A DNA stretch of 21,788 bases, taken from CAIRNS01 sp049508565 (GTDB taxonomy: Bacteria > Elusimicrobiota > Endomicrobiia > Endomicrobiales > CAIRNS01). The notes under the pieces were generated by a model. It was not told the origin of the DNA. It ran no database searches and was given only the letters and a program-made list of their open reading frames with translations. This document shows, one piece after another, positions 1 to 7,695 of the stretch. Numbering within the stretch: the first letter of the stretch is position 1; each line of letters begins with the position of its first letter. Both the position numbers and the translations under genes were made by a program. The DNA lies in the NCBI GenBank assembly GCA_049508565.1, contig JBELAT010000014.1, positions 1 to 21,788 on the forward strand, in the 5' to 3' direction.

Positions 1-745
1 CGGCAGGTTTGAAAACTTTATGACGCACAGTCGACATTTGGGGGCGATGCCGTGGCGAAAGGATGGTTGCCATAATATTGCCGCCGAAAGCCGGGCGGGT
101 TTGCATAAGATTTCGTGTCGCCGGGTCAATGTCCAGCGCAGTGCAGTCAGCCGTAAGACCTGTGCGGATCCGAGCGGCCACGCGACTAGCAAAGGATCTG
201 CCGATGTTGGTTGCCCCCATCAGTACAATCTCGGGTTTCTCTTCCTGGATGAGATGTGATAAAACATGGGAATATGAGTCATCTTGAAATTCGATAAACA
301 GAGGGGCATCAAACAGATATACCTTGTCAGCACCGTGCTGGATCAGATCCTGTGCTTTCGCTTCAATATTATCACCGATCAAAACTGCTGATAAAGGAAC
401 CCCCAGCTTGCGTGCCAGCACAGCACCTTCATTGAGAAGTTCATACACCACCGGCGAGATTTCACCATGTCGCTGTTCGGCATAAACCCATACGCCATGA
501 TAAGCTGACAGGTCAGTATCAAGTACAATGGGATCATCTTTAACCATTGCGATTGCGCCTATTTTTTTGCATGCCTCAACACAGGCCCCGCAAAAGGTAC
601 ATTTATGCATATCTATGACAGCAAGCTTGAGTTTTTTCGGATGGTCCATCCGCTCAATTAGTGATATCGCACCGAAAGGACACGCTTTGAAGCAGAGTCC
701 GCATCCGATACATTTTTCTGATATCACATTTATCTGGTTAGACAT
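1..745 (-). CDS. etfA: Electron transfer flavoprotein alpha subunit with N-terminal ferredoxin domain (3'-truncated by window edge)
   Basis: Translating back from the ATG at 743-745 gives 248 residues that run off the window without a stop. Residues 12-22 (CxxCxxCxxxCP) and 49-59 (CxxCxxCxxxC) are two [4Fe-4S] binding motifs. They are followed by the EtfA N-terminal nucleotide-binding-like domain, and the visible part ends with the family motif TRPAFGGNIMATI and HRPQM (about 222-241). The FAD-binding C-terminal domain lies outside the window. EtfA pairs with EtfB and passes electrons between acyl-CoA dehydrogenases and other carriers. The extra ferredoxin domain is known from CarE of the caffeyl-CoA reductase complex and related Etfs, where it can contact ferredoxin. 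The start is supported by AGGTGG nine bases upstream. It follows etfB after 40 bases and is probably cotranscribed with it. Confidence 0.95.
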   Translation of the reverse strand, partial: MSNQINVISEKCIGCGLCFKACPFGAISLIERMDHPKKLKLAVIDMHKCTFCGACVEACKKIGAIAMVKDDPIVLDTDLSAYHGVWVYAEQRHGEISPVVYELLNEGAVLARKLGVPLSAVLIGDNIEAKAQDLIQHGADKVYLFDAPLFIEFQDDSYSHVLSHLIQEEKPEIVLMGATNIGRSFASRVAARIRTGLTADCTALDIDPATRNLMQTRPAFGGNIMATILSPRHRPQMSTVRHKVFKPA

Positions 746-785
746 AATTTATTACCACCTATGTAAGATTATCGTTCACTTTATT

Positions 786-1571
786 CTATATCAGCTGAGC
801 ATCTTTAAGCCGGGAAACGAGCGTATGCGCGATCTGTTCGATTGATCCTTCAAGCTTTTCTCCCCCCGGACGCTGCGGTGGACTGAATATTTTCAGAACC
901 TGCGTCGGAGAGCCGGTTAACCCGATATTGAGCTTTTCTGCTTTTATTGTTTCTGCATTCCAGTGCGGTATTTGCGCTTTTTTTGCATTAATCATGCCTT
1001 TGAGTGAAGCCATGCGCGGTGTATTTATTTCTTTGACGACAGTTATAAGTGCCGGAAGCGGTGTTTCGATGAGATCATAGCCGTCTTCCATCATGCGTTC
1101 AACTTTCATTGAACCATTTTGTATTTCTTCTATTTTTTTGACATATGCCACATGCGGGATATTAAGCATCTCTGCGACGCCGGGACCGACCTGGGCCGTA
1201 TCACCGTCTGTCGCCTGTTTTCCACAGATAATGAGATCGCAGTCACCTAACGTGCGGATGGCCTGAGAAAGGGCATAGGAGGTTGCCCAGGTGTCTGCTC
1301 CTGCGAAAGCACGATCCGAAACCAGTATCGCATTCTCGATGCCGCGTGCCAGAACGTCCCTGAGCGCACTTTCCGCCTGGGGAGGTCCCATCGTGATAAC
1401 GGTGGTTTTGCCACCGAAACGTTCTTTGAGCCTGATCGCTTCTTCAATGGCAAATTCATCGAAAGGATTGATTATCGACTCAACACCCTCTCGCTTGAGT
1501 GTCCCTGTTTGAGCGTCAATTTGAACGTTTGTTGTGTTGGGAACCTGTTTGATGCAGACAACAATATGCAT
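786..1571 (-). CDS. etfB: Electron transfer flavoprotein beta subunit
   Basis: This 261-residue protein has the usual EtfB length and layout. It opens with MHIVVCIKQVPNTTNVQID, carries the nucleotide-binding stretch DLIICGKQATDGDTAQVGP near residues 113-131, and has the EtfB signature region VVKEINTPRMASLKG in the last third. EtfB holds FAD or AMP at the interface with EtfA and docks on the acyl-CoA dehydrogenase. I chose the ATG at 1569-1571 because the protein then begins at the conserved MHIVV and GAGG lies just upstream. A longer frame to 1622 would overlap the preceding dehydrogenase. It sits 16 bases after that gene. Whether the complex bifurcates electrons cannot be decided from these motifs by eye. 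Confidence 0.95.
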   Translation of the reverse strand: MHIVVCIKQVPNTTNVQIDAQTGTLKREGVESIINPFDEFAIEEAIRLKERFGGKTTVITMGPPQAESALRDVLARGIENAILVSDRAFAGADTWATSYALSQAIRTLGDCDLIICGKQATDGDTAQVGPGVAEMLNIPHVAYVKKIEEIQNGSMKVERMMEDGYDLIETPLPALITVVKEINTPRMASLKGMINAKKAQIPHWNAETIKAEKLNIGLTGSPTQVLKIFSPPQRPGGEKLEGSIEQIAHTLVSRLKDAQLI

Positions 1572-1587
1572 AACTACCTCTTCCAAA

Positions 1588-2748
1588 CTATTTTTTTGTT
1601 GCAGCTTCTTTAATGAGTGCAAGTGCTATTTCATTTTTCTGTATCTGGCTGGTGCCTTCATAGAGCGTGGTGATTTTGGCGTCACGCATCATTTTTTCAA
1701 CGGGATATTCCCGCATGTATCCGTAGCCGCCAAATATCTGGACTGCATTGGTAGTAACTTTCATTGCCGTTTCTGAAGCAAACAATTTTGCCATTGCTGA
1801 TTCCTTGGTTGTCCGTTTTCCCGGATGAGCATCCATCATGCGAGCAGTTTGATATACCAGACACCGGGCAGCTTCAACCTCTGTTGCCATATCGGCAAGC
1901 ATATGTTGAATTCCTTGAAACGAAGCAATTGTTTGTCCGAATTGAACACGAGTTTTTGCATAGGCAACCGCTTCTTCGAGCGCACCGCTTGCTATGCCGA
2001 GCGCCTGAGCAGCAACACCCGGGCGGGAACAGTCAAGAGTCGCCTGAGCTATCAAGAGACCGTGTCCTTCTTTGCCAAGGAGATTTTCTTTCGGGACCTT
2101 ACAGTTATTAAATATGAGTTCACGGGTTGAAGATGCGCGAATACCCATTTTCTTTTCTTTTTTCCCGAATTCAAAACCAGGCGTTCCTTTTTCAATGATA
2201 AAGCAGGAAATACCCCGCGCGCCACGTCCTGGATTTGTTTTAGCGAACACCGTATAGGTTTCCGCGTCGCCGGCATTAGTAATAAAACACTTTGTTCCGT
2301 TGAGAATATAGTAATCGCCGTCTTTAACCGCAGTTGTCCGAAGTCCCGTCGCATCCGAGCCAGCTTCAGGTTCTGTTAAGCCGAACGCCGCCAGTTTTTT
2401 TCCCGAGGCTATGTCAGGCAAATATTTTTTCTTTTGTTCGTCGTTGCCGGCTATCATGATCGGGAACGTCCCGAGTGCAGTGGCAGCCAGTGCCAGAGCG
2501 ATACCGCCATCAACTTTACACAACTCTTCTGTGACCAACACAAGCGAGAATATTCCTCCGCCGAACCCGCCGAACTCCTGAGGGATATACGTGCCGCACA
2601 AATCAGCTGCGGCAAGTTCTTTGACTATAGGCCATGGAAATTCTTCGGTTTCATCATAATGTTCGCGAACCGGCTTGATCTTTTCCTGAGCAATCTTGTG
2701 TGCCAGTTCCACCATCATTTGTTGTTCTTCCGACAGAAAATACTCCAT
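1588..2748 (-). CDS. Acyl-CoA dehydrogenase family flavoprotein
   Basis: The 386-residue protein is full length for a short/medium-chain acyl-CoA dehydrogenase. The FAD-binding signature FGLTEPEAGSDATG is at 122-135, the GGYGYMREYPVEKMMRDAK signature at 340-358, and the expected catalytic base is Glu364 in YEGTSQIQ. Family members interconvert acyl-CoA and trans-2-enoyl-CoA using FAD and an Etf as redox partner. The two genes directly downstream encode that Etf. AAAGGAG precedes the ATG. The substrate could be butyryl-CoA/crotonyl-CoA or another enoyl thioester. Its place behind the fatty acid synthesis genes rather than with thiolase or hydroxyacyl-CoA dehydrogenase genes is odd and leaves the direction of the reaction open. 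Confidence 0.93.
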   Translation of the reverse strand: MEYFLSEEQQMMVELAHKIAQEKIKPVREHYDETEEFPWPIVKELAAADLCGTYIPQEFGGFGGGIFSLVLVTEELCKVDGGIALALAATALGTFPIMIAGNDEQKKKYLPDIASGKKLAAFGLTEPEAGSDATGLRTTAVKDGDYYILNGTKCFITNAGDAETYTVFAKTNPGRGARGISCFIIEKGTPGFEFGKKEKKMGIRASSTRELIFNNCKVPKENLLGKEGHGLLIAQATLDCSRPGVAAQALGIASGALEEAVAYAKTRVQFGQTIASFQGIQHMLADMATEVEAARCLVYQTARMMDAHPGKRTTKESAMAKLFASETAMKVTTNAVQIFGGYGYMREYPVEKMMRDAKITTLYEGTSQIQKNEIALALIKEAATKK

Positions 2749-2761
2749 GGTTTCTCCTTTA

Positions 2762-3439
2762 TTACTTATCGTTTTTTAATGTTCGCAAAGCTTTACGTGC
2801 GGCTGCTTGCTGGGCATCCTTTTTGCAGCGTCCCTCACCTGTACCAAGGAGCTTTTTGTGCAGATACACACCAATCTTAAACACCTTCTCGTGGTCCGGT
2901 CCGCTTTCCCCCAAAACTCGATAATCCGGCAATGTCTGGTGCTTGGATTGAACCACTTCCTGCAGTTTGCTCTTGGGGTCATTAACAATAATGCGTTTTT
3001 GTTTAGATAGATATTTGTTAATAAATTTCTGTGCAGGTTCAAACCCGCCATCTAAATACATTGATGCGATGACCGCTTCAAGAGTGTCCGCCATCAGGCT
3101 ATCGCGCTCTCGGCCGCCATTGGCTTCTTCCCCGACGCTCATAAGCATAAAGTCACCCAGCCCAATGGTTTTTGCCCACTTGGCGAGGCTTTCTTTTGAC
3201 ACAATTTGGGATTTTAGCTGAGAGAGCCGCCCCTCATCACGGTCAGGATGTTTACGGTACAGGAAATCTGCAACAACCGCTGACAGAATACTATCGCCCA
3301 AAAACTCCATGCGCTCATTAAACTCAGTTGCACCCGTTTCGGCAGCATAAGACTTATGAGTCAGTGCTATGTCTAAATGGGTCTTTTTCTTGTAGCGGTA
3401 GCCGACGATCTTTTGCAGTTTTGTAACATCAATTGACAT
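2762..3439 (-). CDS. rnc: Ribonuclease III
   Basis: The 225-residue protein is a standard RNase III, a double-strand-specific endonuclease for rRNA and mRNA processing. The catalytic signature NERMEFLGDS is at 41-50, supplying Glu42, Glu45 and Asp49, and the second metal-binding pair is Asp118 and Glu121 in MADTLEAV. A double-stranded RNA binding domain covers about 155-222. The start codon lies inside the end of fabF, an 11-base overlap, which suggests translational coupling. The acpP-fabF-rnc order is common in bacteria. Confidence 0.97.
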   Translation of the reverse strand: MSIDVTKLQKIVGYRYKKKTHLDIALTHKSYAAETGATEFNERMEFLGDSILSAVVADFLYRKHPDRDEGRLSQLKSQIVSKESLAKWAKTIGLGDFMLMSVGEEANGGRERDSLMADTLEAVIASMYLDGGFEPAQKFINKYLSKQKRIIVNDPKSKLQEVVQSKHQTLPDYRVLGESGPDHEKVFKIGVYLHKKLLGTGEGRCKKDAQQAAARKALRTLKNDK

Positions 3440-4670
3440 AGCGTTTTACAATCAGCACCGCATTGTGTCCGCCAAAACCGAGAGAGTTTGAAAGAGCACA
3501 ATTGATCGGCGCAATGCGCGCAGTATTTGGAACATAATCTAGATCGCATTCCGGGTCAGGTGTTTCATAATTAATGGTTGGATGAATAAAGCCCTTATTC
3601 ATTGATACGATGGTTGCGATCAATTCAGCGGCTCCGGCAGCACCCAGCAAATGACCTGTCATCGATTTTGTTGATGAAACAGGGATTTTATAGGCGCGCT
3701 CACCAAACACTTTTTTAATGGCTGTCGTCTCTATCTTATCGTTTAATTCTGTGGACGTTCCATGTGCATTGACATAATCAATATCACCGGCAGAAATGCC
3801 TGCATCAGCGATTGCCGTTCGCATCGCCTGTACAGCAGTCTCGGCCTCCGGATGAGGGGCCGTGATGTGATAGGCATCATCAGAAGCTCCGTAGCCTGCC
3901 ATTTCCGCATAGATTTTCGCACCACGCTTGAGAGCATGTTCCAGGGTCTCAAGAATAACGATCCCCGCACCTTCTCCCATCAAAAAGCCATCACGGTTTT
4001 TATCAAATGGCCGTGAAGCTTTTAAAGGATCGTCATTGCGAGTCGTAAGAGCCTTGAGACTGCAAAAACCCGCTAACCCCAGCGGTGTAATGGCTGCTTC
4101 AGCGCCACCGGCAATGATGACGTCGGCATCGCCATAACTCAACAAACGCATGGCATCACCGATCGCATGATTGGCTGAAGCGCACGCGCTTGATATGGAA
4201 TAATTCGGTCCTGTCACACCGGCATCAATCGCAATTTCTCCCGGCAACATGTTGGTTATAATCATAGGTATCAGAAACGGGCTCACCCGCCGCGGACCTT
4301 TTTCAAGAAGCACGCGTTCTTCCTGCTCTATGATGTCTAACCCGCCCATGCCAGTACCAGTTACGACGCCAATGCGGCTCCTATCAAGTTGAGTTATATC
4401 GAGTCCTGCATCTTTCACTGCCATTTTAGCCGCAACCACACCGAACTGGGTAAACTGGGCCATCCGGCGCGCCTTTTTACGGTCAAGATAGTCTTCCGGA
4501 TTGAAATTCTTGACATGCGCGGCAATTTTGCAGCTGAAGTTCGTGACATCAAACGTGCTAATGCAATTGGCTCCGGAAACGCCCATTCTCAGCGCTTCCG
4601 TATATGCATCAACACCGATGCCGATGGGCGAGACTATGCCTAATCCGGTAATAACGATTCTTTTTTTCAT
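3429..4670 (-). CDS. fabF: 3-oxoacyl-ACP synthase II (KAS II)
   Basis: FabF condenses malonyl-ACP with a growing acyl-ACP in type II fatty acid synthesis. The 413-residue protein is full length and shows the whole catalytic triad at the expected places: Cys163 in SSACASANHA, His303 in NAHGTSTELND and His340 in STKSMTGHLLGAAGA. The glycine-rich GFGGHN end is present at 398-403. It follows acpP by 28 bases. The ribosome binding site is only AAAGG and sits within a short inverted repeat directly before the ATG, unlike the strong site of acpP. Confidence 0.97.
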   Translation of the reverse strand: MKKRIVITGLGIVSPIGIGVDAYTEALRMGVSGANCISTFDVTNFSCKIAAHVKNFNPEDYLDRKKARRMAQFTQFGVVAAKMAVKDAGLDITQLDRSRIGVVTGTGMGGLDIIEQEERVLLEKGPRRVSPFLIPMIITNMLPGEIAIDAGVTGPNYSISSACASANHAIGDAMRLLSYGDADVIIAGGAEAAITPLGLAGFCSLKALTTRNDDPLKASRPFDKNRDGFLMGEGAGIVILETLEHALKRGAKIYAEMAGYGASDDAYHITAPHPEAETAVQAMRTAIADAGISAGDIDYVNAHGTSTELNDKIETTAIKKVFGERAYKIPVSSTKSMTGHLLGAAGAAELIATIVSMNKGFIHPTINYETPDPECDLDYVPNTARIAPINCALSNSLGFGGHNAVLIVKRYVN

Positions 4671-4691
4671 ACAATAAAAAACCTTTATTGT
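4671..4691 (-). promoter_or_regulatory. Hairpin holding the fabF ribosome binding site
   Basis: The arms acaataaa (4671-4678) and tttattgt (4684-4691) are perfect 8-base inverted repeats around a 5-base loop, directly against the fabF ATG. In the transcript the AAAGG ribosome binding site spans the stem-loop junction. It could lower fabF translation relative to acpP, or be an operator. Function is inferred, and the A/U-rich stem would be weak. Confidence 0.4.
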
Positions 4692-4698
4692 GCGTATT

Positions 4699-4941
4699 TT
4701 ATTTCGGCTGATGATTCTTTATATAATCAATCGCCTGTCCGACGCTTTGTATTTTCTCAGCTTCTTCATCAGGTATTTCAATGCCAAACTCTTCTTCAAA
4801 CGCCATAACAAGTTCAACGGTATCAAGGGAGTCTGCACCTAAATCATTGACAAATGAAGCCGGCGCATTGACTTCGGCCGGATCAACACCTAACTGTTCA
4901 ACAATAATTTCTTTTACGCGCGCTTCGACATCTGCTGCCAT
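4699..4941 (-). CDS. acpP: Acyl carrier protein
   Basis: The 80-residue acidic protein carries growing acyl chains on a 4'-phosphopantetheine arm. The attachment site is Ser38 in the canonical LGADSLDTVELVM. Helix pattern and length match bacterial AcpP. Its ribosome binding site, AAAAGGAGGT, is the strongest in the operon, in keeping with the high amount of ACP cells need. It lies 44 bases after fabG and 28 bases before fabF. Confidence 0.98.
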   Translation of the reverse strand: MAADVEARVKEIIVEQLGVDPAEVNAPASFVNDLGADSLDTVELVMAFEEEFGIEIPDEEAEKIQSVGQAIDYIKNHQPK

Positions 4942-4985
4942 GGGGACTACCTCCTTTTATTTTGTTTCTGTGTATTTTGTGAGAC

Positions 4986-5729
4986 TTACATGTACAGACC
5001 ACCGTTGACTGAAAGTATTTCACCGGTTATGTATGCTGACGCATTGGTACAAAGAAATACCGCGGCTTGTGCAACATCTTCCGCGGTTCCGAGGCGGCCA
5101 AGAGGTATCTGATCCGCCAGCTTCTTTTTTTGTTCATCGCTCAACGCTTCGGTCATCGCCGTTTGAATGAACCCGGGGGCGATTGCGTTGACGTTTATAT
5201 TCCGTGATGAAAACTCACGGGCGCATGTTTTTGTCAGGGCAATGACGCCACCCTTTGACGCTGAATAATTTGCCTGTCCGGCATTTCCCATCAACCCGAC
5301 AACAGAGGCAATGTTGACTATTCTTCCGGCCCGCTGTTTGATCATCACTTTGCAGGCTGCTTTTGTACAGTTGAACACTCCCTTGAGGTTCACGCTGATA
5401 ACACTATCCCATTCCGCTTCACTCATGCGCAGGATAAGATTGTCCCTGGTGATGCCCGCATTGTTAATAAGTATATTTATTTTCGAAAATTTGTCAAGCG
5501 TTTTTTGCACGAGCCTGTCACAATCCGCAAGGGCTGCGACGTTGCCGTCAACGGAAAGGGTCTCAACACCATATTTTAATTTTATTTCATCAGCAGTTTT
5601 TTGCGACAGTTGCGCATTGATGTCAGAGATGACAATTGATGCACCTTCGCGGGCAAATGCCTCCGCGATGGCGCGTCCGATTCCCTGGCCTGAACCCGTA
5701 ATGATTGCTACCTGATCTTTTAGTTGCAT
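4986..5729 (-). CDS. fabG: 3-oxoacyl-ACP reductase
   Basis: FabG reduces 3-oxoacyl-ACP to 3-hydroxyacyl-ACP with NADPH. The 247-residue short-chain dehydrogenase has the cofactor motif TGSGQGIG at 11-18, NNAG at 89-92, and the catalytic Asn114, Ser142, Tyr155 and Lys159 (YSASK). The C-terminal end ITGEILSVNGGLYM matches FabG rather than other SDR enzymes. AAGGAG lies seven bases before the ATG. The start overlaps the end of fabD by 10 bases. Confidence 0.96.
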   Translation of the reverse strand: MQLKDQVAIITGSGQGIGRAIAEAFAREGASIVISDINAQLSQKTADEIKLKYGVETLSVDGNVAALADCDRLVQKTLDKFSKINILINNAGITRDNLILRMSEAEWDSVISVNLKGVFNCTKAACKVMIKQRAGRIVNIASVVGLMGNAGQANYSASKGGVIALTKTCAREFSSRNINVNAIAPGFIQTAMTEALSDEQKKKLADQIPLGRLGTAEDVAQAAVFLCTNASAYITGEILSVNGGLYM

Positions 5730-6688
5730 GAAGCAGTCTCCTTGTTTTGGGTGAGAGTAGTCACGGCAGCATCTAAAGATTTCTTATCTTCAATATTGAC
5801 ACACTTTATTGACTTATTAATACGACGCATAAGTCCCGAAAGAACGCGCCCAGGACCGATTTCTATACATGTTGAGGCGCCTGCATTAACCATCATTTTA
5901 ACTGATTCATCCCAGTACACAGGTCCATTGATTTGTTTGACAAGCTTTTCCGGCACATCACTACCCGTTGACGTACTATGCGCGTCACAATTGGTTACGA
6001 CCGGAAATGAAGGTGACACAAAAGCATAGTGCGTGAGCTCTTCGCGCATCATCACTGCAGCATCAGTCATCAGCGAACTATGGAAGGGACCTGAAACGTT
6101 AAGTTCAATGGCCTTCATAGCGCCCTCAGCCGTCGCAAGCGCAACAGCACGATCAATAGCAGCTTTATGACCGGCGATAACGATCTGGCCCGGGGAATTA
6201 AAGTTGACCGGTTCGCAAACAGTACCATCCTGAGCGGCGCGCTGACATATTCCTTTGACTTTTTCTGAGTCAAGACCGATGATTGCTGCCATCGTTCCCG
6301 GATGGCTCACTGATGCTTTTTGAATGAATTCGCCACGCGATTTGACAAGTTTTAGCCCTTCATCGAAGCTAAATACGCCCGCAGCACACAGTGCCGAATA
6401 TTCACCCAGCGAATGTCCTGCCGCTATACAATCGCCCGGTACTAACCCGACAAGAGAAGAAAATACATTAAATGCTGCAATACTGACCGTAAAAATAGCC
6501 GGTTGAGTATACTGCGTTTGTTTTAATAATTCTTCAGGACCATCGAAGATGATTTTTTTGAGATCAAAACCCAGAACATCATTAGCACGATCAATGATGT
6601 CTCTGGCAATAGGAAAAGACTCATAGAGATCCTTGCCCATTCCAACATTCTGTGACCCCTGACCTGGAAAAAGTAAGCCGTAACGCAT
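5720..6688 (-). CDS. fabD: Malonyl-CoA:ACP transacylase
   Basis: FabD loads malonyl groups from CoA onto ACP. The 322-residue protein has the oxyanion motif PGQGSQ at 8-13, the nucleophile Ser93 in GHSLGEYSAL, the substrate-binding Arg118 and the second catalytic His203 in GPFHSSLM. It is slightly longer than Escherichia coli FabD because of a short C-terminal tail. It lies 20 bases downstream of fabH and overlaps fabG. The ribosome binding site AAAGGA sits in a perfect short inverted repeat that reaches into the start codon. Confidence 0.97.
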   Translation of the reverse strand: MRYGLLFPGQGSQNVGMGKDLYESFPIARDIIDRANDVLGFDLKKIIFDGPEELLKQTQYTQPAIFTVSIAAFNVFSSLVGLVPGDCIAAGHSLGEYSALCAAGVFSFDEGLKLVKSRGEFIQKASVSHPGTMAAIIGLDSEKVKGICQRAAQDGTVCEPVNFNSPGQIVIAGHKAAIDRAVALATAEGAMKAIELNVSGPFHSSLMTDAAVMMREELTHYAFVSPSFPVVTNCDAHSTSTGSDVPEKLVKQINGPVYWDESVKMMVNAGASTCIEIGPGRVLSGLMRRINKSIKCVNIEDKKSLDAAVTTLTQNKETASCN

Positions 6689-6705
6689 TATAAATCCTTT
6701 ATAAT
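6687..6705 (-). promoter_or_regulatory. Hairpin holding the fabD ribosome binding site
   Basis: The palindrome attataaa-tcc-tttataat places the GGA core of the fabD ribosome binding site in a 3-base loop with an 8-base all-A/U stem. The stem includes the A and U of the start codon. It mirrors the arrangement before fabF. It may be a weak RNA structure, a DNA operator, or chance in an A/T-rich gap. Confidence 0.35.
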
Positions 6706-6708
6706 AAA

Positions 6709-7695
6709 TTATAACCGGATAATCGCTGCGCCCCAGGTAAATCCACCACCAAACGCAACCATTTCAACAACATCACCTGGTTTTATTCTACCTTCATGAC
6801 GCGCTTCATCAAGAGCGACGATTACTGTTGCCGAAGACATATTGCCATATTTATGCAAATTTACAAACACTTTATCAACAGGAATTTCCAGCCGTTTTGC
6901 GATAGCTTCAATTATTCGCAAGTTTGCCTGGTGTGGTATAAAAAGCGCAATATCATTGCATTTTAAATGCGCCTGGTCAAGTGCTTTTTGTACCGCATCC
7001 GACATTTTAGTCACAGCAACTTTAAAAACTTCCTTGCCTTCCATCTTCAAACAGTGAAGTTTATTGTCAACTGTTTCGTGAGTAGCCGGATGCCGCGATC
7101 CTCCACCTGGAAGTTGCAGAAGTTTGTCGTAGGAACCATCAGCACACGTATAGACGGACAGAATACTTGTCGGCTGGTCCGTTCGCGCTAAAATCATTGC
7201 ACCGGCACCATCGCCAAAAAGCACGCAGGTGTTGCGATCGGTCCAATCTGTTATCTTGCTGAGTGTTTCCGCTCCTATAAGTAATACATATTTATAAGTT
7301 CCGCTCTCAATGAAAGCTTTAACCATTGAAAGTCCATAAATAAAACCACTGCAGGCGGCGCTTATATCAAATGCAGTGGAATTGCTTGCTCCAAGCTTTT
7401 TTTGTACAAAACAGGCGGTTGAAGGAAAGGCCATGTCAGGAGTTACTGTTGCCACAATAATAGCATCCAAATCTTGGGGGCCAATTTTTGCTTCAGCCAG
7501 CGCTTTACGCGCAGCTTCAACCGCGATATCAGAAGTTGCCGTAGCGTCGTCAGCAATATGGCGTTGTTTAATACCGGTTCGCGTCGTTATCCATTCATCC
7601 GAAGTCTGAACGATCTTTTCCAAATCGGCATTCGTAAGAATCTTTTCAGGCATGTGCGAACCGGTGCCTAATATTGCCACACCATGCATAGTCAT
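6709..7695 (-). CDS. fabH: 3-oxoacyl-ACP synthase III (KAS III)
   Basis: FabH starts fatty acid synthesis by condensing acetyl-CoA (or a branched acyl-CoA) with malonyl-ACP. The 328-residue protein has the KAS III triad: Cys115 in ISAACSGF, His255 in FIPHQAN and Asn285 in GNMSSAT. The FGGGFTWGA end is present near 315-323. The ATG at 7693-7695 forms an ATGA overlap with plsX. A second ATG two codons later (7687-7689) is an equally possible start. The primer specificity, straight or branched, cannot be read by eye. Confidence 0.96.
   Translation of the reverse strand: MTMHGVAILGTGSHMPEKILTNADLEKIVQTSDEWITTRTGIKQRHIADDATATSDIAVEAARKALAEAKIGPQDLDAIIVATVTPDMAFPSTACFVQKKLGASNSTAFDISAACSGFIYGLSMVKAFIESGTYKYVLLIGAETLSKITDWTDRNTCVLFGDGAGAMILARTDQPTSILSVYTCADGSYDKLLQLPGGGSRHPATHETVDNKLHCLKMEGKEVFKVAVTKMSDAVQKALDQAHLKCNDIALFIPHQANLRIIEAIAKRLEIPVDKVFVNLHKYGNMSSATVIVALDEARHEGRIKPGDVVEMVAFGGGFTWGAAIIRL

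Noticed and set aside
1764..2880. Plus-strand open frames of 101-148 codons opposite the acyl-CoA dehydrogenase and rnc genes
   Set aside because: They are shadows of well-supported minus-strand genes and their translations show no family features.
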